Shown here: in pieces, positions 1 to 6,076 of the stretch | How positions within the stretch are numbered: the stretch's first letter is position 1 | How the letters are laid out: each line of letters starts with the position of its first letter | Assembly: GCA_002378585.1 (NCBI GenBank) | Contig: DFSJ01000044.1 | Coordinates: forward strand, 7,876 to 16,110 | Source: Flavobacteriaceae bacterium UBA3440 | Lineage (GTDB): Bacteria > Bacteroidota > Bacteroidia > Flavobacteriales > Flavobacteriaceae | DNA: 8,235 nt | Direction: 5' to 3' | Program-made: the position numbers and the translations under genes | The notes under the pieces: model-generated | What the model was told of the DNA's origin: nothing | What the model saw: the letters and a program-made list of their open reading frames with translations, nothing else | Database searches by the model: none

Positions 1-1
1 A

Positions 2-685
2 GAACACAAGTTAAAAAGAGACACAGCGCTTTGTGCTCAATCGTTGACCGCCCTAAAAAAAGCAGCTCTGGATAAAAAAACAAATCTGTTAGAAGCTTCC
101 GTAGTTGCGGCTCATCACGGAGCTACCTTAGGTGAAATAAGCGAAGTGTTGGTCCAAGTATTTGGCCGATATCAACCTGAACCTACTGGAGTAACCGGTG
201 TTTATCAAGCTGAATTAAAAACACAGGCCTCGTTTATTCGCTCGGTATCTACTGGGGAAAGCTGGGCCAAAAAAAATGGAAGAAAACCGAAAATTCTCCT
301 GGCTAAAATGGGCCAAGATGGACATGATAGGGGGCTTTACGCCGTAGCGGCAGCCTTGAGTGATCAAGGTTTTGACGTGAAGATGACTCCGCTTTTTCAA
401 ACCCCCGAACAAGTGGGCTATATGGTCCAAAATTGGGGAGCAGACCTGGTAAGTATCTCCAGTATGACTAATGGACATGGGGCTCTAGTGCCTTCATTAT
501 GTCAGTGGTTAAAGAAACTTGGATTAGGCCATGTAAAGGTTATTTTGGGTGGAATTATTCCCGAAAATGACATCGATTCCATGAAAGCACATGGGGTAGA
601 TTTGATTTTTGGTCCAGGTACTGACCTGACCTCTGCAGCACAAGACATCTATCAACTCCTGAATGAAGACATCAAGAATGATTGA
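2..685 (+). CDS. Methylmalonyl-CoA mutase family, C-terminal cobalamin-binding part (5' partial)
   Basis: The frame is open to the left edge, so this is the tail of a longer gene; about 227 residues are visible. Mutases of this family rearrange acyl-CoA carbon skeletons (for example succinyl-CoA and methylmalonyl-CoA) using adenosylcobalamin. The first ~70 residues match the linker before the B12 domain (LGEISEVLVQVFGRY, GVTGVY). The Rossmann-like B12-binding domain follows: KMGQDGHDRG at 308-334, whose His (323-325) would be the lower axial cobalt ligand, then PLFQTPEQV, then SSMTNGH from 458, then LGGIIPE and IFGPGT. Some usually conserved positions differ: DRGLY where DRGAK is common, and SSM where the family motif is SxL. 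The substrate cannot be decided without the catalytic barrel. A TTG at 44 is an in-frame Leu codon, not a start. The gene ends TGA, 76 bases before parA. Confidence 0.88.
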   Translation, partial: EHKLKRDTALCAQSLTALKKAALDKKTNLLEASVVAAHHGATLGEISEVLVQVFGRYQPEPTGVTGVYQAELKTQASFIRSVSTGESWAKKNGRKPKILLAKMGQDGHDRGLYAVAAALSDQGFDVKMTPLFQTPEQVGYMVQNWGADLVSISSMTNGHGALVPSLCQWLKKLGLGHVKVILGGIIPENDIDSMKAHGVDLIFGPGTDLTSAAQDIYQLLNEDIKND

Positions 686-710
686 TTTACCATGGTGTTA
701 ACAATTTCTC

Positions 711-742
711 TTTTTAGCCCTTGTCAATTAATTGTATTTTTA
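711..742 (+). promoter_or_regulatory. Candidate Bacteroidota-type promoter for the parA operon
   Basis: This lies in the only intergenic gap of the window. TATTTTTA at 735-742 matches the Bacteroidota -7 consensus TAnnTTTG except at the last base. A T-run at 711-715 sits about 19 bases upstream and could stand in for the -33 TTTG element. Transcription would begin shortly before the ATG at 762. A 10-bp perfect palindrome, CAATTAATTG (725-734), lies between the two elements and could be an operator, though palindromes this short occur often by chance. Both promoter elements are imperfect, so this is a suggestion from position more than from sequence. Confidence 0.3.
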
Positions 743-761
743 CCCACAATTTGAACCATCT

Positions 762-1544
762 ATGGGTAAAATCATTGCAGTTGCTAACCAAAAAGGAGGT
801 GTAGGCAAGACTACCACCAGCGTAAACCTAGCTGCCTCATTGGGCGTACTAGAAAAAAAAGTATTGATTATCGATGCTGACCCCCAAGCCAATGCCACTT
901 CTGGGTTAGGTATTGATGTAGCCCAGGTTTCTGTAGGCACTTACCAAATTTTGGAACATACCGCCTTGGCTGTTGAAGCTATTGTACCTACAGATTCTCC
1001 TAATCTGGATATCATTCCTGCCCACATAGATCTAGTCGCTATTGAAATAGAATTAGTGGACATGCCTGACCGGGAACAAATGCTGAGAAAGGCGTTGGCT
1101 CCGATCAAAGAAGCTTATGACTATATCCTCATCGACTGTGCTCCTTCATTGGGACTACTCACGCTGAATGCACTAACAGCAGCTGATTCTGTAGTCATCC
1201 CAATCCAATGCGAATATTTTGCTCTGGAAGGCCTGGGGAAATTATTGAATACCGTAAAAAGTGTTCAAAAAATACACAACCCTGGTTTAGATATTGAAGG
1301 ACTTTTGCTCACGATGTATGATTCTAGACTCAGGTTATCCAATCAAGTAGTCGATGAAGTGAGAAAGCATTTCAATGACATGGTATTCAAAACAGTGATT
1401 CAGCGTAATGTACGCCTGAGTGAAGCTCCTAGTTATGGGGAAACTATCATCAAATACGACGCGAGCAGCAACGGCGCCCAAAATTACCTAAATTTGGCCC
1501 AAGAGCTTCTCGAGAATAATTCCACATATGGCCAAAGCAACTAA
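762..1544 (+). CDS. parA: Chromosome-partitioning ATPase ParA (Soj)
   Basis: ParA-type ATPase that binds DNA non-specifically as an ATP dimer and is stimulated by ParB, moving or separating replication origins; cytoplasmic, on the nucleoid. The protein has 260 residues, normal for the chromosomal Soj class without an N-terminal HTH. Visible motifs are the deviant Walker A KGGVGKTT (11-18, signature lysine at 11), the A' motif DADPQANAT (38-46), Walker B region IDCAPSLG (124-131), and RNVRLSEAPS (215-224), which carries the conserved Arg implicated in DNA binding. The ATG at 762 gives the classic MGKIIAVANQKGG opening; a TTG at 732 would add ten atypical residues. The gene starts the six-gene unit and overlaps parB by 17 bases, consistent with coupled translation. 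Confidence 0.97.
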   Translation: MGKIIAVANQKGGVGKTTTSVNLAASLGVLEKKVLIIDADPQANATSGLGIDVAQVSVGTYQILEHTALAVEAIVPTDSPNLDIIPAHIDLVAIEIELVDMPDREQMLRKALAPIKEAYDYILIDCAPSLGLLTLNALTAADSVVIPIQCEYFALEGLGKLLNTVKSVQKIHNPGLDIEGLLLTMYDSRLRLSNQVVDEVRKHFNDMVFKTVIQRNVRLSEAPSYGETIIKYDASSNGAQNYLNLAQELLENNSTYGQSN

Positions 1545-2415
1545 AAAACAAGCTTTAGGAAGGGGCCTATCTGCCCTATTAAGTGATCCAAATACAGATA
1601 TTAACTCTGCTCAGGACAAAAATGCTGATCAGGTCATCGGCCAGGTCATCAACCTTGCTTTGGATCGTATCCAAGTCAATCCTTTTCAACCCAGGACGCA
1701 CTTTGACGATCAACAACTTCAAGAGTTGTGTCAATCGATTAAAGAATTGGGTGTTATTCAACCCATAACCGTTAGAAAAACTGACTTTAATACCTTTCAG
1801 CTCGTCTCTGGTGAACGGCGATACAGAGCCTGCAGATTGGCTGGCGTTCCCTCTATCCCAGCCTATGTGCGTATTGCCAACGACCAAGAGTCCTTGGAAA
1901 TGGCTTTGGTAGAAAATATTCAGCGACAAGATCTAGATGCGATTGAAATTGCCTTGTCTTACCAGCGTTTGATGGACGAGGTGCAATTGACTCAAGAAAT
2001 GATGGCCCTAAGGGTTGGGAAACAACGATCCACCATAGCTAACTACCTCAGATTATTGCAATTAGACCCTATAGTTCAATCCGGTATACGCGATGGTTTT
2101 ATCACTATGGGGCATGGTAAAGCATTGGCCCACGTTACGTCTGCTAAACAGCAGATTCAGTTTTATGAACGCATCGTAGCGAAAAACTTATCGGTGCGCG
2201 CCACTGAGGCTATGGTTCAGCAACAAAACACTCATTCAACTGCTAAAACACCCAAATCCGGTGAATACGCCACCCAGCAGGCTGCTCTAAGCCATCTTTG
2301 GGGTACCCCAGTATCGATTCAAGCCAAAGGCGCAGGAAAAGGGACGGTTACCTTTTCCTTCAAATCAGTTAAAGAGCTTGAGGAGTTGACTAAAAAATTC
2401 ATCGGTGAATCCTAA
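1528..2415 (+). CDS. parB: Chromosome-partitioning protein ParB (Spo0J), CTPase clamp
   Basis: ParB loads at parS sites, spreads as a CTP-gated sliding clamp, and stimulates ParA. The 295 residues are near the usual length. An N-terminal KKQALGRGLSALLSD segment (7-20) matches the short ParA-stimulating tail. The CTP-binding N domain follows, with NPFQPR (51-56), the GERRYR box (95-100) and ENIQR (129-133). The parS-reading HTH region comes next (roughly 150-205, including TQEMMALRVGKQRSTIANYLRLL). A linker rich in Q, T, K and S (about 230-250) leads to a C-terminal dimerisation domain ending FIGES. No key motif is missing. The start lies inside the end of parA, and the stop overlaps the next gene by 11 bases. 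I see no convincing parS site in the window. Confidence 0.97.
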   Translation: MAKATKKQALGRGLSALLSDPNTDINSAQDKNADQVIGQVINLALDRIQVNPFQPRTHFDDQQLQELCQSIKELGVIQPITVRKTDFNTFQLVSGERRYRACRLAGVPSIPAYVRIANDQESLEMALVENIQRQDLDAIEIALSYQRLMDEVQLTQEMMALRVGKQRSTIANYLRLLQLDPIVQSGIRDGFITMGHGKALAHVTSAKQQIQFYERIVAKNLSVRATEAMVQQQNTHSTAKTPKSGEYATQQAALSHLWGTPVSIQAKGAGKGTVTFSFKSVKELEELTKKFIGES

Positions 2416-3046
2416 ACACTTTTTACTGGTTATGATCGGGTTGTTGAGCATGATTCCCTTTTGGGGAATTGCCCAAGAAAGCGAACCTGTATATTCCACC
2501 CAAACAAAAAAAAACAAAGAGGAGAAATTAGGTGCCTTTGATCGGGGTGAGGCGGCTGAAATCAACCCATTGGCTCCGGCAAAGGCCGCTTTTTTTTCGG
2601 CAGTTCTGCCAGGGCTGGGTCAGGCCTACAACAAAAAGTATTGGAAAATTCCGATGGTTTACGCTGCCCTAGGGAGTAGTCTCTATGGCTACCTCAACAG
2701 CCAATCCGCCTATACTGAATTCAGAAATGCCTTTAAATCCCGGAGAGCTGGATTTATGACCGATAAATACTACGACCTGAACAACAGTGGATTAGTGCCT
2801 GGATCACCAGATATTTCAGATAGTTCACTACAAAAGGCTCAAGAACTTGCACAGGACAACAGAGACCTCGCCTTGGTGGTCACCATCGGTATCTATGCGT
2901 TAAATATCATCGATGCCAATGTAGATGCGCACTTAAAGCAATTCAATGTAAGTCAAGACCTTAGTTTTCAGTGGAGTCCCACTTTAGAAAAGTCCGGAAT
3001 CGATCAACAGTGGTACACCGGTGTACAATTGAGCTTAAGATACTGA
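2405..3046 (+). CDS. DUF5683-type exported or membrane protein, function unknown
   Basis: I recognise this 213-residue protein as a DUF5683-type protein, which in Bacteroidota lies between parB and dapB; its function is not known to me. Starting at the GTG (2405) gives MNPKHFLLV, a charged n-region, a hydrophobic core and a GIA-Q cleavage-like site near residue 23, so a type I signal peptide or first membrane helix. The ATG nine codons later would lose the Lys and His before the core. A Lys/Glu-rich spacer (32-52) follows. The core is APAKAAFFSAVLPGLGQAYN, then KKYWKIPMVYAALGSSLYGY (58-96), resembling the PGLGQ-Y hairpins of TM2-like membrane domains. A second hydrophobic stretch is LALVVTIGIYALNIIDANVDAH (155-176). 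The C-terminus ends with the aromatic LSLRY. It overlaps parB by 11 bases, and dapB begins one base after its stop. Confidence 0.85.
   Translation: MNPKHFLLVMIGLLSMIPFWGIAQESEPVYSTQTKKNKEEKLGAFDRGEAAEINPLAPAKAAFFSAVLPGLGQAYNKKYWKIPMVYAALGSSLYGYLNSQSAYTEFRNAFKSRRAGFMTDKYYDLNNSGLVPGSPDISDSSLQKAQELAQDNRDLALVVTIGIYALNIIDANVDAHLKQFNVSQDLSFQWSPTLEKSGIDQQWYTGVQLSLRY
3013..3026. repeat. Perfect 14-bp palindrome 21 bases before the dapB start
   Basis: GTACACC followed directly by GGTGTAC forms a perfect two-fold symmetric 14-mer at the very end of the DUF5683 gene, where it encodes part of W-Y-T-G-V-Q. Its position just upstream of dapB would suit a regulator-binding site. However, about half of a perfect 14-bp palindrome is expected by chance in a random sequence this long, so it is only a candidate. 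Confidence 0.35.
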
Positions 3047-3047
3047 T

Positions 3048-3761
3048 ATGAAAATTGCCTTATTTGGATATGGCCGTATGGGTCAATTGATCAAAGAGAT
3101 TGCTTTGGCACAGGGGCACGAGGTACCTGTGGTCATCGATCAGAAATTAGACCACGTTGACTTGTCAGCCATAGATGTAGCTATTGATTTTAGTACACCT
3201 GAATCAGCCTTTCACAATATCTCCCTTTGTGCCGCACAATCGGTACCTGTGGTCTGTGGAACAACTGGATGGTTGGATCAATATGAAGACGCCGTTGCCC
3301 TTTGCTCAAAACAAGGAGGGTTACTTTACGCTTCCAACTTCAGCATTGGGGTAAATATTACGTTTCGTATCAATGAAATTTTGGCTCAGATGATGGCCTA
3401 CTATCCCGTGTATCGAGCATCAATTACAGAAATACATCACACCAAGAAATTAGATGCGCCTAGCGGCACTGCGATCACACTCGCTCAAGGAATCATAGAT
3501 TCAGGCCAATACGCTCAATGGCAATTGGCACCTAATAGTACTAACGAGCAAGACCTCCCAATTAGCTCCATCAGAGAAGGTGATGTTCCCGGAACACACC
3601 TAGTCACGTACCAAAACGACATAGATACCATTGAACTCAAGCACACGGCTCATTCCAGACAAGGGTTTGCTCATGGAGCGGTTATGGCTGCTACCTGGTT
3701 AGTGGGCAAAAAAGGAGTATATTCTATGCGGGATATCATTGACAACCCCATTAAACCATAA
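3048..3761 (+). CDS. dapB: 4-hydroxy-tetrahydrodipicolinate reductase DapB
   Basis: Reduces 4-hydroxy-tetrahydrodipicolinate to tetrahydrodipicolinate with NAD(P)H in the diaminopimelate/lysine pathway, supplying peptidoglycan cross-links and lysine; cytoplasmic. The nucleotide-binding glycine motif GYGRMG is at 7-12, followed by DFST (47-50) and CGTTGW (70-75). The substrate-binding and catalytic signature is EIHHTKKLDAPSGTA (128-142), with the paired His at 130-131 and Lys134 aligning with the catalytic Lys of E. coli DapB; KHTAHSRQGFAHGA follows near 198-211. At 237 residues it is about 35 shorter than the E. coli enzyme, mainly because the stretch between GYGRMG and DFST is short, a form I associate with Bacteroidota. 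It starts one base after the preceding stop and lies 3 bases before lepB. Confidence 0.96.
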   Translation: MKIALFGYGRMGQLIKEIALAQGHEVPVVIDQKLDHVDLSAIDVAIDFSTPESAFHNISLCAAQSVPVVCGTTGWLDQYEDAVALCSKQGGLLYASNFSIGVNITFRINEILAQMMAYYPVYRASITEIHHTKKLDAPSGTAITLAQGIIDSGQYAQWQLAPNSTNEQDLPISSIREGDVPGTHLVTYQNDIDTIELKHTAHSRQGFAHGAVMAATWLVGKKGVYSMRDIIDNPIKP

Positions 3762-3764
3762 AAA

Positions 3765-5474
3765 ATGACTTGGACACATTGGTTGCTATTTTTTCTAGCT
3801 ATTCAACTCCTACACGGAGCAGCTACCTATCCGCTCTATAAAAAAATAGGTCACGCACCTTGGAAAGCATTTATACCCTTGTACAATGTGTGGATATTGT
3901 TGAAGATCATCCACAGGCCTACCTACTGGATCATTCTGTTGTTGCTCCCTGTGGTGAACTTAATCATGCTACCCGTTATTTGGGTAGAGACGATCAGATC
4001 ATTTTCACTAACCTCAAGAAAAGAGGCATGGACGGTGGTTCTCTCTCTAGGGTTTTATTTGTTTGTGGTTGGTCGAAAGGCAGAACAACTCACCTACCAA
4101 CCTGATCGCGAGAAAATGCCTAAAACTGGTGCAGGCGAATGGTTGAGTTCTATGGTATTTGCCATTGTCGCGGCGAGTGTTGTCCACACTTATTTTCTAC
4201 AACCTTTTGTAATTCCCACTGGATCGCTGGAGCGCACTTTGTTAATCGGCGACTTTCTGGTGGTTTCTAAATACCACTACGGGGCAAGAATACCCATGAC
4301 GCCACTGGCTGCACCCATGGTTCACGACAGCTTACCTGTAGTGGGGAAAAAATCATACCTCAGTAGCCCGCAGATTCCCTACCTGAGAATACCCGGATTT
4401 GCCCCGGTGAAAAGAAATGATATTGTCGTATTTAGCTGGCCTCAGGACACAGTGCGTTTTTTTAGAGATCCCTCTAACATCAGAATCGACAAACCTATCG
4501 ATAAAAAATCGAATTACGTCAAACGTTGTGTGGGTGTTCCAGGGGACACCCTAAGTATTGTGGATGGGCAAATCATGATCAACCAATCCCCCCTAGAATA
4601 CGATGATAGGGCCCGTTTACAACACAATTATGCGGTTTTTGCCCAGCAGGGAATTTCAGCCCAAAAACTAAAAGGATTAGGGATCGATGGATTTAACAGA
4701 ACGTATAGCATAGCCCAACTCAATCAAAGTCAGGCCGATGCCATCATGCGTTCGGGAGCTAGTATTTACAACAACCCACAAGGAGATGGATACCTGATTT
4801 TAACCTTTGACAAGGGTATAGATCCTCAAGTAGTACGCCAACAAGGTTTGGTGGTAACGGAATTGATGGATCGAGAGAAATGGCTTACCCTAACTCAAGA
4901 ATCCGCACAAATCTTAAAACAAACCAAAGGGATTGATTCGGTTGTTCAACAAATTGCCGGAAAAACTCGCTACAATCCAGGTATTTATCCGCATACGCCC
5001 CTACTTCCGTGGAATGAAGATCAATATGGCCCGATTTACTTACCTAAAGCAGGAGACCAAATAGAATTAACTCCCGAAAACGTTCTTGTCTACAAAACGG
5101 CGATCCGCGATTATGAAGGACATGAAATCCTACAAAAAGACAATCAGGTTTATATAGATGGACAAGTACAGACCCACTACACTTTTGATCAATCCTACTA
5201 TTGGATGATGGGCGATAACCGACATAACTCTGAGGACTCTCGCTTTTGGGGTATGGTACCCGAGAATCACATTGTTGGTAAACCCATATTTATATGGATG
5301 AGCATTGATGGATTTACCCAAAGCATTAGACAATGGCGCATTCGTTGGGACCGGGTATTTACGGTCGTCCACGGTTCAGGCCAACCCCGCTCTTACTTTG
5401 CCTACTTTATAGGGGCATTACTCATCTATTATGGGGTGAACTATTTTAGAAAACGAAAATCGAAACAAGCGTGA
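3765..5474 (+). CDS. lepB: Signal peptidase I (LepB, S26) with N-terminal DUF5684-like membrane domain
   Basis: Inner-membrane serine protease with a Ser/Lys dyad that removes signal peptides from exported proteins. At 569 residues it is far longer than the 324-residue E. coli LepB. Residues 1-105 form an added multi-helix domain with [20 protein letters not shown], then hydrophobic stretches to about 103, like DUF5684. The peptidase anchor helix is at about 128-146. The nucleophile is Ser154 in [19 protein letters not shown], and the general base is Lys253 in [12 protein letters not shown]. After a large insert (about 275-430) comes the conserved [16 protein letters not shown] (481-496). A last hydrophobic helix (about 545-560) and basic tail FRKRKSKQA close the protein. 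All catalytic boxes are intact, so it should be active. It lies 3 bases after dapB and overlaps the next gene by 4. Confidence 0.95.
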   Translation: MTWTHWLLFFLAIQLLHGAATYPLYKKIGHAPWKAFIPLYNVWILLKIIHRPTYWIILLLLPVVNLIMLPVIWVETIRSFSLTSRKEAWTVVLSLGFYLFVVGRKAEQLTYQPDREKMPKTGAGEWLSSMVFAIVAASVVHTYFLQPFVIPTGSLERTLLIGDFLVVSKYHYGARIPMTPLAAPMVHDSLPVVGKKSYLSSPQIPYLRIPGFAPVKRNDIVVFSWPQDTVRFFRDPSNIRIDKPIDKKSNYVKRCVGVPGDTLSIVDGQIMINQSPLEYDDRARLQHNYAVFAQQGISAQKLKGLGIDGFNRTYSIAQLNQSQADAIMRSGASIYNNPQGDGYLILTFDKGIDPQVVRQQGLVVTELMDREKWLTLTQESAQILKQTKGIDSVVQQIAGKTRYNPGIYPHTPLLPWNEDQYGPIYLPKAGDQIELTPENVLVYKTAIRDYEGHEILQKDNQVYIDGQVQTHYTFDQSYYWMMGDNRHNSEDSRFWGMVPENHIVGKPIFIWMSIDGFTQSIRQWRIRWDRVFTVVHGSGQPRSYFAYFIGALLIYYGVNYFRKRKSKQA

Positions 5475-6076
5475 AGGTAATCGTTCCTACTTATCTCCCC
5501 TTGATTCCAACATTTGCAGCCATTCACCAAGGGGATGTGGTTTGGGAAGTTTGTGGTACTTATCAAAAACAATCCTATAGAAATAGGTCGTTAATCGCCA
5601 CCGACCGAGGAGCATTGACCCTGACGATACCCATTGCGCACAGAAACCACCGCCAAGCTTTTCAAGAGGTGCAAATAGATCCTGACGAATCTTGGCAGCG
5701 CACGCATTGGCGCGGTATACAAACCGCCTACCGCAGTGCTCCGTACTTTGAATTCTATGAGGATCGATTGGTTCGATTATTTGAAGAAAGCTTTACGTAC
5801 TTGATTGATGTGAATTTCAAAAGCATGGAAATTTTATGTCAATGTGCCAAACTGGAAATACCTCAATCAAAAACTGACGTATATGTCAAGGAATTGACTC
5901 CAGATTCTGACAAGCGCATGTGGGCCTCAAGCAAATATAGGCCTAGCGATAACCCAAAGCCCTATGGCCAGGTTTTTTCCGATCGACACGGCTTTATACA
6001 AGGCCTATCATTTCTTGATTTATTATGCAATGAAGGACCTTCAAGTATCGAATACCTCAAGCACATAACCCTCTAA
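5471..6076 (+). CDS. WbqC-like family protein
   Basis: A 201-residue protein of the WbqC-like family, first named from O-antigen gene clusters; its exact reaction is not established to my knowledge. Family features visible are [20 protein letters not shown] (8-27), [14 protein letters not shown] (31-44), LTIPI (51-55), the [20 protein letters not shown] block (75-94), and the C-terminal [20 protein letters not shown] plus LCNEGP (165-190). There is no signal peptide, so it is probably cytoplasmic. The start is a GTG that overlaps the lepB stop (GTGA), the only start giving the full N-terminal YLP motif. It is the last gene of the plus-strand unit, and its TAA interlocks with the stop codon of the convergent nuclease-family gene. 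Whether it shares a process with LepB is inference from position only. Confidence 0.88.
   Translation: MKVIVPTYLPLIPTFAAIHQGDVVWEVCGTYQKQSYRNRSLIATDRGALTLTIPIAHRNHRQAFQEVQIDPDESWQRTHWRGIQTAYRSAPYFEFYEDRLVRLFEESFTYLIDVNFKSMEILCQCAKLEIPQSKTDVYVKELTPDSDKRMWASSKYRPSDNPKPYGQVFSDRHGFIQGLSFLDLLCNEGPSSIEYLKHITL

Noticed and set aside
369..384. parS-like sequence around TTTTGACGTGAAG
   Set aside because: About 10 of 16 matches to consensus, one half-site poor, and fully explained by the F-D-V-K codons of the mutase domain.
215..478. Minus-strand open frame opposite the mutase gene
   Set aside because: Shadow of a well-supported coding region, with no recognisable protein features. The same applies to the minus-strand frames at 740-940, 1579-1929, 2365-2565 and 5130-5372.
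682..716. Possible terminator after the mutase gene (ACCATGGT, then a T-rich stretch)
   Set aside because: The self-complementary core leaves a loop of only two bases and the outer pairs are broken by mismatches, so no stable hairpin is evident.
732..761. Longer parA beginning at TTG 732
   Set aside because: It adds ten residues unlike any ParA N-terminus, while ATG 762 gives the classic MGKIIAVANQKGG start. The TTG also lies next to the best promoter-like element.
790..800. Strong Shine-Dalgarno-like AAAGGAGGTG
   Set aside because: It is the codon run of the ParA Walker A motif (K-G-G-V) with no start codon suitably placed, and this lineage appears not to use such sites.
2299..2310. 12-bp palindrome TGGGGTACCCCA in parB
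   Set aside because: One or two such palindromes are expected by chance in the window, and it lies mid-gene with no regulatory context.
3122..3254. 13-bp direct repeat GGTACCTGTGGTC, copies exactly 120 bp apart in dapB
   Set aside because: Both copies are in frame and encode V-P-V-V on similar strands of the fold; best explained by shared codons rather than a functional repeat.
3860..4105. Plus-strand alternate frame inside lepB
   Set aside because: It overlaps the clear DUF5684-like membrane domain in another frame and shows no family features of its own.
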